From assembly GCA_019114205.1 (NCBI GenBank), contig DXFY01000023.1:1-63459 (forward strand): DNA of 63,459 nucleotides, given 5' to 3'. The position numbers and the translations under genes are program-made. Positions 51,283 through 59,879 of the stretch are shown in pieces. The first letter of the stretch is position 1; every line of letters begins with the position of its first letter. Source of the stretch: Candidatus Tidjanibacter gallistercoris (GTDB lineage Bacteria > Bacteroidota > Bacteroidia > Bacteroidales > Rikenellaceae). The notes beneath the pieces were generated by a model, which had not been told where the DNA came from, searched no databases, and was given only the letters and a program-made list of their open reading frames with translations.

Positions 51283-52719
51283 TCAAAGCTCCTTGCGGAG
51301 CCTCGCGACCGGAATGCCGAGCATCTCGCGGTACTTGGCCACCGTGCGGCGGGCGATGTGGTATCCCATGTTGTTGAGTATCTCCATCAGCGCCTCGTCC
51401 GTCAGCGGCCTGCGCTTGTCCTCCCGGTCGATGCACTCGGAGAGGATGTTCTTTATCTCGTACGACGACACCTCCTCGCCGCTGTCGGTCTGCATGGCTT
51501 CCGAAAAGAGCTGTTTGAGCGATATGATGCCGAACCCCGTCTGCACATACTTGCTGTTCACCACACGGGAAATGGTGGATACGTCGAGCCCCGTTCGGTC
51601 AGCTATATCCTTCAGAATCATCGGCTTTAGCTTGCTTTCGTTCCCGTCGAGGAAATATTCGCGCTGATAGTCCACGATGGCCTGCATGGTACGCATCAGC
51701 GTATCCTGCCGCTGCTTGATGGCCGAAATGAACCACTTCGCCGAATCGATTTTGCTCTTGACGAACTGAAGCGCCTCCTTGTCCTCCTGCGAAGGATTGC
51801 CCGAAGCGTGCGCCATCTGCCTGATAAGGTCGGCATACTTGCGGTTTATCTTCAGTTCCGGGACATTGTAGGAATTGAGCCGGAGCAGCAGTTCCCCGTC
51901 CCGCTCGTCGAGGATGAAATCGGGAATAACGTAGGGCGAGGCGATGTTGCCACCTTCGTTGTACAGGTTGCCGGGCTTGGGCGACAACCGCTGTATCTCC
52001 TCGATGGCGGCCCGGAACTGCTCTTCGCCAATCCCCAGGCGTGCCATGATTTTCTCGAAATGCTTCTTGGTGAACTCCGTGAAACACTGTTCCAGTATCT
52101 TTTTCGCAAGTACCTGCGCGGAGGAGCGGTCTGCCCTGCGTTCCAGTTGCAGCAACAGGCATTCGCGGATGTCGCGGGCGCCGATTCCGGGCGGTTCGAG
52201 CGACTGCACCACGTGCAGCCCCGCCTCCAGTTCCGGTATATCAATCTCCTTGCCGTAGTTGAATGCGATGTCGTCCGAAATCGACTGAAGGTCGAGCCGC
52301 AGGTATCCGTCTTCGTCGATGTTGCCGATGATGTACCGGGCGATGTCGAACTCCTCTTCGGGCATCTCCCGGTACGAAAGCTGCTCCATCAGGTACTCGT
52401 GCAGGCTCATGCCTTCGAAAAGTACCACCTGCCGGGCCTTGTCGTCGCGCGAATAATTGTTCACGTACGATTTGTAGGCAGGCGTTTCCGCCTCCTTGAG
52501 GTACTCCTCCATGGAGACCTCCTTGGGCATGCCGTTATCCTCGGTATTCTCCTCGGCCGGCTGCTGCTCCTCTTCGAGCACGGGATTCTCCTCGATTTCC
52601 TGCTTCACGCGCTGCTCCAGCTGGAGCGTCGGCAGTTCGAGCAGTTTTATCATCTGAATCTGCTGCGGCGATAACTTCTGAAGCTGCTTTAAAACTTGTT
52701 TCTGATTGATTGCGGGCAT
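51283..52719 (-). CDS. rpoN: RNA polymerase sigma-54 factor
   Basis: 478 residues. Region I begins KLSPQQIQMIKLLELPTLQLEQRV; region II is acidic (EEEQQPAEENTED); the core-binding region contains LEPPGIGARDIRECL; the C-terminal RpoN box reads ARRTVAKYRE. A full-length sigma-54, which needs AAA+ activators for open-complex formation. No enhancer-binding protein gene is in the window. Confidence 0.96.
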   Translation of the reverse strand: MPAINQKQVLKQLQKLSPQQIQMIKLLELPTLQLEQRVKQEIEENPVLEEEQQPAEENTEDNGMPKEVSMEEYLKEAETPAYKSYVNNYSRDDKARQVVLFEGMSLHEYLMEQLSYREMPEEEFDIARYIIGNIDEDGYLRLDLQSISDDIAFNYGKEIDIPELEAGLHVVQSLEPPGIGARDIRECLLLQLERRADRSSAQVLAKKILEQCFTEFTKKHFEKIMARLGIGEEQFRAAIEEIQRLSPKPGNLYNEGGNIASPYVIPDFILDERDGELLLRLNSYNVPELKINRKYADLIRQMAHASGNPSQEDKEALQFVKSKIDSAKWFISAIKQRQDTLMRTMQAIVDYQREYFLDGNESKLKPMILKDIADRTGLDVSTISRVVNSKYVQTGFGIISLKQLFSEAMQTDSGEEVSSYEIKNILSECIDREDKRRPLTDEALMEILNNMGYHIARRTVAKYREMLGIPVARLRKEL

Positions 52720-52737
52720 AAATCACTGCTGTCGTTT

Positions 52738-52769
52738 CGGCCCCGTCCGCCATTCCGACGGCAGGGCCG
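52738..52769 (-). terminator. Hairpin between asnS and rpoN
   Basis: CGGCCC (52738-52743) pairs with GGGCCG (52764-52769) with inner CGTC/GACG pairing; about 20 bp upstream of rpoN, so it may end the asnS transcript. Confidence 0.45.
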
Positions 52770-52920
52770 TTACAGGTTACTTCATTTTTTCCGTACCGTT
52801 CCCCGGTTCCGTGGGCAGCATCCGGTAAATATTACGTCCGTATCGCCGCCGGTGCGCGCGACACCGACCTCCTACCAAAAACCGTGCCGTCGCGCACCGC
52901 ACACGCCAACCCGCTCCCGG

Positions 52921-54318
52921 TCAGAACTCTGCATTCTTCGGTGTACGCGGGAAGGGGATTACGTCGCGGATGTTCGCCATGCCCGTCACGAAAAGCAGCA
53001 GCCGCTCGAAACCGAGCCCGAAACCGCTGTGGGGCGCCGAACCGAAGCGGCGGGTATCCATATACCACCAGAGCGTATCCATGCTCATTCCCAGCTCCCG
53101 GATACGTGCATCGAGCTTGCCGTAATCGGCCTCCCTTTCCGAACCGCCGATGATTTCCCCAATCTTCGGGAACAGCACGTCCATGGCGCGGACAGTCCTG
53201 CCGTCGTCGTTCTGCTTCATGTAGAACGCCTTGATTTCCTTCGGATAGTTGATGAGGATGACCGGCTTGCGGAAATGCCGTTCCACGAGGTAGCGCTCGT
53301 GCTCGCTCTGCAGGTCGCACCCCCACTCCACCGGGAATTCGAACTGCTCGCCGCTGGCCCTGAGAATTTCCACGCCTTCGGTATAGTTCAGCCGCACGAA
53401 ATCCTCCGCAACGACGCCGCGGAGCCTTTCGATAAGGCCGTCGTCGTACATCTTGTTGAGAAATTCGAGGTCTTCCATGCAGTTGTCCAGCGCATAGCAT
53501 ATAAGGTATTTGAGGAACTCCTCGGCCAAATCCATGTTGTCCTCCAGCTCGTAGAAGGCCATCTCCGGCTCTATCATCCAGAATTCGGCCAAATGACGCG
53601 GCGTGTTGGAATTTTCCGCACGGAACGTCGGGCCGAAGGTGTAAATCTGCGACAGGGCGGTCGCACCGAGTTCGCCCTCCAGCTGGCCCGATACGGTCAG
53701 GTTCGTGGAACGTCCGAAGAAATCCTGCGCATAGTCGATTTTTCCCTCTTCGGTCCGGGGCGGATTTTTCATATCGAGCGTCGTCACCTGGAACATGGCG
53801 CCGGCACCCTCGGCGTCGGACGCCGTGATGATGGGCGTGTGCAGGTAATAAAACCCTTTGTCGTTAAAGAATTTATGTATGGCGAAAGCCATCGCGTGGC
53901 GGATGCGGAGCACCGCACCGAAGGTATTGGTACGGGGACGCAGATGCGCGATTTTGCGCAGGAATTCGAGCGTATGCCCCTTCTTCTGGAGCGGGTAGGT
54001 TTCGGGGTCGGCCTCGCCGTACACCTCCAGCGACCGGGCCTGTATCTCCACCCGCTGACCGGATCCGACCGATTCGACGAGCAGGCCGCGGGCGCAGATG
54101 CACGCACCGGCGGTTATCCGCTTCAGCAGCTCGCCGTCGAAGGCGGCCACGTCGACCACTATCTGGATGTTGTTTATCGTCGAACCGTCGTTAAGGGCGA
54201 TGAACGCCACGTTCTTGTTTCCCCTCTTGGTACGTACCCATCCCTTTACGACCGCCTCGGTATCCACCCGGCCGGAGCGCAGCAGCTCCGCTATCATCGT
54301 CCTTTTCACTTCCGACAT
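52921..54318 (-). CDS. asnS: Asparaginyl-tRNA synthetase
   Basis: 465 residues. OB-fold anticodon-binding domain (1-110), then a class IIb catalytic domain: motif 1 around [17 protein letters not shown], motif 2 around [21 protein letters not shown] and motif 3 [12 protein letters not shown]. The sequence GQLEGE at about 225 and the absence of a tRNA-Asp type insertion fit AsnRS over AspRS. It charges tRNA-Asn directly. Confidence 0.95.
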   Translation of the reverse strand: MSEVKRTMIAELLRSGRVDTEAVVKGWVRTKRGNKNVAFIALNDGSTINNIQIVVDVAAFDGELLKRITAGACICARGLLVESVGSGQRVEIQARSLEVYGEADPETYPLQKKGHTLEFLRKIAHLRPRTNTFGAVLRIRHAMAFAIHKFFNDKGFYYLHTPIITASDAEGAGAMFQVTTLDMKNPPRTEEGKIDYAQDFFGRSTNLTVSGQLEGELGATALSQIYTFGPTFRAENSNTPRHLAEFWMIEPEMAFYELEDNMDLAEEFLKYLICYALDNCMEDLEFLNKMYDDGLIERLRGVVAEDFVRLNYTEGVEILRASGEQFEFPVEWGCDLQSEHERYLVERHFRKPVILINYPKEIKAFYMKQNDDGRTVRAMDVLFPKIGEIIGGSEREADYGKLDARIRELGMSMDTLWWYMDTRRFGSAPHSGFGLGFERLLLFVTGMANIRDVIPFPRTPKNAEF

Positions 54319-54362
54319 TGCGTTAATAATTTGATTCGCTGTGATACTTTTTTAAATTAACG

Positions 54363-54370
54363 CAAATATC
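54363..54370 (-). promoter_or_regulatory. Candidate -7 element of asnS
   Basis: GATATTTG on the minus strand, one mismatch to consensus, 45 bp before the ATG. Confidence 0.4.
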
Positions 54371-54472
54371 GGCATTTTTTCCGATTCTCCCGCAGAGAGC
54401 GTAATAAAAGAGGCCGATTCCCGCAAAACGGCGTCCGCCGCCCGGCAGGGCATGCAATTCGGCCGCGGTACC

Positions 54473-54503
54473 TTGTCCGTTCGGCACAAATCGAATATCT
54501 TTG
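54473..54503 (+). promoter_or_regulatory. Promoter of the DUF4954 gene
   Basis: TTG (54473-54475), 20 nt, TATCTTTG (54496-54503); full consensus, with the ATG at 54566. Confidence 0.75.
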
Positions 54504-54565
54504 TGAATCGGGAACACGCGGCGGAACTCGCCGCCGCGCCTCCCTCCAATCCATACGCATACTTC

Positions 54566-56305
54566 ATGGAATACAGGAAACTCACCCCTGCGGAACGCGA
54601 CCGGCTCCGGGCACAGGGCTGTACGGCCGCTGACTGGAATTCAATCGAGGTCTGCGGCGGCTTCTCGACCGAGGACATCCGCAACTGCGGTTTCGGCGGC
54701 ACGGTCCGGATAGAAGGAGCCGTCGCGCTGCGCAACGTCGGCAGGCTCTCGGACTGCCGGATAGGTACCGGAGCGGTCGTCGAGGAGACCTCCGTCATCG
54801 AGACCACGGGCCGCGGCAATTTCGGCATCGGCATCCGGGCGGCCGCAGTCAATGAAGCCGGCGGCCGGGAAATACCCCTCTTCCCCGGCCTCACCGCGCA
54901 GCTGGCCTACATCATCGCCATGTACCGCCACCGCCCGGCCACCATCGCCCGGCTGCTCGATGCGGCGGAACGGGAATATGCGCCCCTGACCGGGGAGCCG
55001 CTCTGCACGATAGGAGCCGGGGCGCGCATCACGGCCTGCGGTATTCTGCGCGACGTGCACATCGGGCCGGACGCCGTCGTAGAGGGAGCCTCGCTCCTGG
55101 CCAACGGCACGGTCAGCACCCATGCCGGACAGCAAACCTACATCGGCCCCGACACGCGGCTGCGCGACTTCATCGTGTGCGGCAACAGCACCGTGGACAA
55201 CGGCACGACGGCCGAACGCTGCTTCTTCGGCAATGCCACGCACGCCTCGGCGCTCACGGCCGCCGACTCGCTCTTTTTCGCCGGAAGCCACTGCGACAAC
55301 GGCGAAGCATGCAGCGTGCTCGCCGGACCCTATACCGTGTCGCACCACAAATCGACGCTCCTGATAGCGGGCCTCTTCTCGTTCTTCAACGCGGGGAGCG
55401 GTACGAACCAGAGCAACCACCTGCTCAAATCGGGGCCCGTCCACCAAGGCATCCATCTGCGGGGATGCAAGTACGGAAGCGACGCCTACATGATGCTCCC
55501 GGCGCTCGACGGGCCATTCACCACCGTCATCGGCCGCCACAAGAGCCACCCCGACACCGGCAGTTTTCCCTTCTCGCTGCTCATCGAACAGGAGGGCCAC
55601 TCCTGGCTGATACCGGGCGCCAACCTCGCCACGGCGGGCGCCGCGCGCGACATCGCCAAATGGCCGCAGCGCGACCTGCGCGATGCCCACGCCGCCGACC
55701 TCATCAACTTCGAGGAGTGCAACCCGTACATCGCCGAACGCCTCGGCGACGCCATCGCCGCCTGCACCGAACTGCTCGGCAGGGAGACGGGCGACGTCTG
55801 CACCTGCAAGCGGATGCGCATCCGCACCTCCATGCTGCGGCGGGGGCTCCGGCTCTACCGCCTGGCATACGACAAATACCTCGGTGCGATGCTGGCCGCC
55901 GGCAGCCAGCCGGATGCAGCCGGTGCGGGACACTGGACCGACGCGGGAGGGATGTATCTTCCCGCGGCCGTAATGAACGGCATCTTGGACCGCATCGACT
56001 CCGGCCAACTCGCCACGGCCGAAAGCCTGCGCGAGGCTCTGGCCGCAGCTCACGAACGATACAGCGCTTATGCCGCCGGCTGGGCATGCGCCCGCCTCGC
56101 CGCGTCGCTCGGCCACGACCCCTCCGACGACGAACGGGCCGACGCCGTGCGGCGCGGAACGGCGGCTGCCGAAAAACTCGCCGCAATGACGGCCGAGGAC
56201 ATGCGCTCGGAACAGGACGCATCCATGTCGGTCGGGTACGGCCTCGACACCGAAGACGAACAGACGCGGCTGGCCGACTTCCGGGCGGTACGCCGCATTC
56301 CGTAA
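54566..56305 (+). CDS. DUF4954-family left-handed beta-helix protein
   Basis: 579 residues from ATG 54566, placed downstream of the promoter. It opens MEYRKLTPAERDRLRAQGC, characteristic of Bacteroidota DUF4954 proteins. The middle (about 35-330) has hexapeptide-like repeats such as AGARITACGILRDVHIGPDA and looks like a left-handed beta helix, as in sugar nucleotidyl or acyltransferases. The C-terminal part is helical. No enzymatic activity is known for the family. The start of a GH2-like gene lies 20 bp downstream, so both may be co-transcribed. Confidence 0.82.
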   Translation: MEYRKLTPAERDRLRAQGCTAADWNSIEVCGGFSTEDIRNCGFGGTVRIEGAVALRNVGRLSDCRIGTGAVVEETSVIETTGRGNFGIGIRAAAVNEAGGREIPLFPGLTAQLAYIIAMYRHRPATIARLLDAAEREYAPLTGEPLCTIGAGARITACGILRDVHIGPDAVVEGASLLANGTVSTHAGQQTYIGPDTRLRDFIVCGNSTVDNGTTAERCFFGNATHASALTAADSLFFAGSHCDNGEACSVLAGPYTVSHHKSTLLIAGLFSFFNAGSGTNQSNHLLKSGPVHQGIHLRGCKYGSDAYMMLPALDGPFTTVIGRHKSHPDTGSFPFSLLIEQEGHSWLIPGANLATAGAARDIAKWPQRDLRDAHAADLINFEECNPYIAERLGDAIAACTELLGRETGDVCTCKRMRIRTSMLRRGLRLYRLAYDKYLGAMLAAGSQPDAAGAGHWTDAGGMYLPAAVMNGILDRIDSGQLATAESLREALAAAHERYSAYAAGWACARLAASLGHDPSDDERADAVRRGTAAAEKLAAMTAEDMRSEQDASMSVGYGLDTEDEQTRLADFRAVRRIP

Positions 56306-56325
56306 CATACCACAACAACGGTACG

Positions 56326-57714
56326 ATGAACGCACTTCTCAAATACATGTTCGCCACAACGCTGGCGGCGACGTTTTCAGCCGGAATCCTTCCGGCGCAT
56401 GCGGGCCTCCGGGCCGACAGTACCGCTGCGGCGGTACGGACACCCCTGCCCCCGCCGGCGACCGGGTATGCGAACCGGGCATGCATGCGCAGCGAATTCA
56501 TGAGCTACACCATTCGTGAAAATGCAATGAACGACGACCGAGCCTCCGAATGGAACTACCTGCCCGTAACGGATTTCGTGCGCGAAGTCCGGGCGGACGG
56601 CACCACGGCTTACACCGCTGCGGCACAGCTGCCGGAATTCTGGGCCGACCGCATCGTCATCCTGCACAGCGAAGGCGGCCGCAACAGCCACCGCGTCCGG
56701 GCCAACGGCGTCGTGGCGGGCACCGCACGCGACAGCGGTACTCCCTCGGAGTTCGAACTACCGGGAGCCGTCGCAGGAGGGGCCAACACCCTCTGCATCG
56801 AACTTCCGGCCGACACGCGGGAACCCGAATCGGCCCTCGCGGGCGGAAGGGAAGACATCGCCTCGTGTTTCCTCTATTCCCAGCCGCGCACCCGCATCTG
56901 GGACTACGACATTGCAGCCGTCATTCGGGAGCAGGACGGCGAGGGCGAACTTACGGCCCGCGTGGTGGTGGAGAACCGGTATCCCTCCGAAGAGACTTTC
57001 TCGCTCTGCTTCGACGTCTTTTCACCGGCAGGCAAGGTCGAGGAGTACGGTACCCGAACCGTGACGCTTCCCGGCAACAGCCGCGACACGGTGACGCTCC
57101 GCGCTGTCATCTACGGTGCGGGCAAACGCATGTGGAGCGCGGAACACCCGAACGTGTACCGCCTCACCCTCTTCATACGCAAGGGAGGACGCATCCTCGA
57201 ATACGTCCCCGTCAATGTGGGTTTCGGAAGCGTCTCGCATTCCGGAGGGCAGGCATACAGGAACGGGCGGCCCGTCGCGCTGCGGCCCGCTCGGTACGCC
57301 CCCGTGACGGCCGACGCGCTCCCGAAAGAGATTGCGAAACTGAAAAAACAGGGATACAACGCATTGTGGCCCGACACCCCGCAGCCCTACTGGTTCTACG
57401 ACATCTGCGACCGGACGGGCATGTACGTCATCGACCAGGCGAACATCAACACCGCCTACGCAACGGACGACAGGCGCATCGGCGGATGCCTCAGCAACGA
57501 CCCCGCATGGCTGCCGGAATACATGGAGCGGACGCAGGCCATGTTCTACCGTTCGCGCAACCATCCCTGCATCATCGCCTGGTCGCTCGGCGGCGACAGC
57601 GGCAACGGGTTCAACCTGTACAGAACCTACATGTGGCTGCGTGCCGCAGACCCGGCACGGCCCATCGTGTACCGCGGCGCAGGCGGGGAATGGAACAACG
57701 ACCTCGCCCTCTGA
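56326..57714 (+). CDS. Truncated GH2-like protein without catalytic Glu, secreted
   Basis: 462 residues with a signal peptide (first about 27 residues, ending AHA). The layout follows the front half of GH2 beta-galactosidases: a jelly-roll sugar-binding domain (about 50-185), an Ig-like domain (about 190-305) and the start of a TIM barrel. The barrel stops at GAGGEWNNDLAL, about midway. Where active enzymes read SLGNE, this protein reads SLGGDSGNG, so the acid/base Glu is lost, and the nucleophile region is absent. It is probably a carbohydrate-binding or scaffold protein, not an enzyme. The frame is intact, so a recent pseudogene is less likely. Confidence 0.72.
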   Translation: MNALLKYMFATTLAATFSAGILPAHAGLRADSTAAAVRTPLPPPATGYANRACMRSEFMSYTIRENAMNDDRASEWNYLPVTDFVREVRADGTTAYTAAAQLPEFWADRIVILHSEGGRNSHRVRANGVVAGTARDSGTPSEFELPGAVAGGANTLCIELPADTREPESALAGGREDIASCFLYSQPRTRIWDYDIAAVIREQDGEGELTARVVVENRYPSEETFSLCFDVFSPAGKVEEYGTRTVTLPGNSRDTVTLRAVIYGAGKRMWSAEHPNVYRLTLFIRKGGRILEYVPVNVGFGSVSHSGGQAYRNGRPVALRPARYAPVTADALPKEIAKLKKQGYNALWPDTPQPYWFYDICDRTGMYVIDQANINTAYATDDRRIGGCLSNDPAWLPEYMERTQAMFYRSRNHPCIIAWSLGGDSGNGFNLYRTYMWLRAADPARPIVYRGAGGEWNNDLAL

Positions 57715-58088
57715 ACCGGCCGGCACAGCAGGACGAAGCAAACGGCCGTACCGGTTCCGAACGGAATCCCGCTCCCGGCCGACGCGCGGAATACCCGACT
57801 AAAGGAAACCGACGCGCCCCCTCCGTAACCGGAAAGGCATCCTTCCGCCCCCCGACCGGCTGCGGTGGCCTCCGATGGAGCTGGCGCGTTCCGTCCCGGT
57901 CGCAGGCACTCCGACTTTCGCCCGGACGAAGCATAGCGGAACAAACGAGGCGGCAGGCCGCCCGTTCCGTCATCCTGCCTGTCGGGAAGCCATCGGAAAA
58001 ATGACGCAGCACGGGCGGGCAGGCTGTCCGTACTGCGATTACATGTTTTCATTCGTCCGGACGTTCTTCGGACTCATGTGCATCCTAT
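57715..58088. other. Gap between the GH2-like gene and rlmH
   Basis: 374 bp of GC-rich sequence without a supportable gene or a clear promoter. Confidence 0.4.
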
Positions 58089-58562
58089 ATGGGAATAGAC
58101 CTGATACTCGTAGGCAAAACCGACTCGGCCGAAATAGCCGCCATCGTGGCGGATTATGCGAAACGCATCAACCGGTACGCGAAATTCTCCGTCATCCTGC
58201 TCCCCGACCCGCGCCATGCGGGCAGGCTGCCGCGGCAGGCCCAGAAGCAGGCCGAAGGGGAGGCAATCCTCCGGCAGCTCGCCCCCGGCGACTATGCGGT
58301 ACTGCTCGATGAGAAAGGTACGGAAATGCGCTCGACGGAATTCGCGGCCTGGCTCGAAAACCGGCTTGTCGCCGGTGTGCGGCGTATATGCTTCATCGTG
58401 GGCGGCCCCTACGGTTTTTCGCCGGAAGTCTATGCACGGGCCGACGCCATGCTGTCGCTCTCGCGCATGACCTTTTCCCACCAGATAATCCGGGCCATCT
58501 TCGCCGAACAGCTCTACCGCGCCTTCTCCATCATCCACCGCACCCCCTATCACCACGAATGA
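58089..58562 (+). CDS. rlmH: 23S rRNA (pseudouridine1915-N3)-methyltransferase
   Basis: 157 residues. SPOUT-class motifs: LLDEKGTEMRS, FIVGGPYGFSPEV and the C-terminal MTFSHQIIRAIFAEQLYRA, ending TPYHHE. RlmH methylates pseudouridine 1915 in helix 69 of 23S rRNA as a homodimer. Length and motifs are standard. Confidence 0.95.
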   Translation: MGIDLILVGKTDSAEIAAIVADYAKRINRYAKFSVILLPDPRHAGRLPRQAQKQAEGEAILRQLAPGDYAVLLDEKGTEMRSTEFAAWLENRLVAGVRRICFIVGGPYGFSPEVYARADAMLSLSRMTFSHQIIRAIFAEQLYRAFSIIHRTPYHHE

Positions 58563-58581
58563 CGGCAGCGGGAAACGAAAA

Positions 58582-58619
58582 ACAGGAGGGAATCTTCCCG
58601 ATTGCCTCCTGTCTTTTTT
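58582..58619 (+). terminator. Terminator of rlmH
   Basis: ACAGGAGG (58582-58589) pairs with CCTCCTGT (58605-58612), then CTTTTTT. Confidence 0.88.
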
Positions 58620-58658
58620 GGGGATAACACCCAAAACTACTAACCCAAACTTAAATAA

Positions 58659-58940
58659 ATGAAGAAACCTTTACGGATTGTCTTCGGTAAGCAAACGCGG
58701 ATAATTCGAAATTATTATACGCTTCCGGGCGATTACTGTCCGGGCCGTACCGAAAAACACCTGTATCTTTCTTTCGACAAATTATGTGCCAATCGTGCCT
58801 GCCGTCGCCGGAAATCCGTCGGCCCCGACCGTTTCTCCGCACCGCGTCAAAGTCCCGATTCCGGCATGGGCCGCCTGCCGCGCTCTTCCTGCTCCTCGGC
58901 CCAGGAACGCCCGACCAGCAGCGACGCCACGCGGGCATAA
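58659..58940 (+). other. Short ORF with an AT-rich start region, doubtful
   Basis: 93 codons starting MKKPLRIVFGKQTRIIRN after an A-rich leader (ACTTAAATAA) of the kind that precedes real Bacteroidota genes. The first about 50 codons lie in AT-richer sequence than the neighbourhood; the rest overlaps the end of the DUF898 gene antisense. It may be a remnant of a gene start or a short leader peptide. I do not recognise it. Confidence 0.2.
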
Positions 58941-59848
58941 GCCCACGGATAATAGATGCCGAACGTCACGCATGTCAAAAGCATCTGCCCCAATACGAAA
59001 AGGTAGTCTCTCCCCGGCCGCAGGGAAAAGCCGAACCGGTCCTCGATATCCACCTCGCCGAGCACGAGCCGGTCTACGTAATATTTCCAGACACGGAGCA
59101 GCGCCATGGGCGCATAAAGTCCCAGTGTCACCACCGTCAGCACCGCCTGTCCGAAGACATACCATCCCGCATGCCATACGCGCACCCCGCACGTCATGCG
59201 CTTGCGGCCATAGGCGAAATCCGCGTACCATTTCAGCGATACGGCCCGGTAGAAACAGAGGAATGCCAGCAGCACGAGATACAGCACCCCGCCCAGCACG
59301 TACATTCCTTCGGCCCCCATGCGGGCCCGCAGCAGCACGAGCGGCAGCGACGAGAGCAGGACGAATGCCGGAGCGACACAGAGCAGCACGGCATAGCTGA
59401 ACAGCACGGGTGCACTCCCCCGGAATTCGAAGGCGTTGAAGCGGAACGAAGTACCCGCAGCGAAATAACGCACCAAATCCCGAACGAACCACGGCAGCCA
59501 GACTCCCAGCGTCACCGCCGACAGCAGGATGCCTTTCGTACAAAGCGCCGCATACGTCCGCGCCGGATAATCGACCTCGAACCGTTCGCCCGACAGCGAC
59601 AGGCCGCCCGCCGTAGCGCGTACGAAAAAGTACAGCATGAAACAACAGGCCGCTCCCGAAAGTACGGCCAGCAGCAGGCCGGCCGCCACCCGCGCCGCAA
59701 ACGCTCCGTCCAGCACCGGGTCGGGCACCGCATGCCGCGCCATGAAACACAGATAAGCGACCGTCGCGCCCGCGACAAGTACCCACGCCGCCGCGTAAGG
59801 AAGAAAAAGCGTCTTTCCCCTGAGCTCCAATCTGAAAAAATTCCTCAT
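58847..59848 (-). CDS. DUF898 (YjgN-like) membrane protein
   Basis: 333 residues with about eight hydrophobic segments. The family hallmarks are the paired blocks SAVTLGVWLPWFVRDLVRYF and TVVTLGLYAPMALLRVWKYY, and again CVTFGIYYPWAYARV near the end; each is preceded by a GxxF-type element such as FRFNAFEFRG. The function of DUF898/YjgN is unknown. It lies 31 bp after the type III restriction gene but its composition is that of the host, so it is probably not part of that system. Confidence 0.83.
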   Translation of the reverse strand: MRNFFRLELRGKTLFLPYAAAWVLVAGATVAYLCFMARHAVPDPVLDGAFAARVAAGLLLAVLSGAACCFMLYFFVRATAGGLSLSGERFEVDYPARTYAALCTKGILLSAVTLGVWLPWFVRDLVRYFAAGTSFRFNAFEFRGSAPVLFSYAVLLCVAPAFVLLSSLPLVLLRARMGAEGMYVLGGVLYLVLLAFLCFYRAVSLKWYADFAYGRKRMTCGVRVWHAGWYVFGQAVLTVVTLGLYAPMALLRVWKYYVDRLVLGEVDIEDRFGFSLRPGRDYLFVLGQMLLTCVTFGIYYPWAYARVASLLVGRSWAEEQEERGRRPMPESGL

Positions 59849-59879
59849 AACAATCCGTCGAATATACTTTTGGCCTCTC

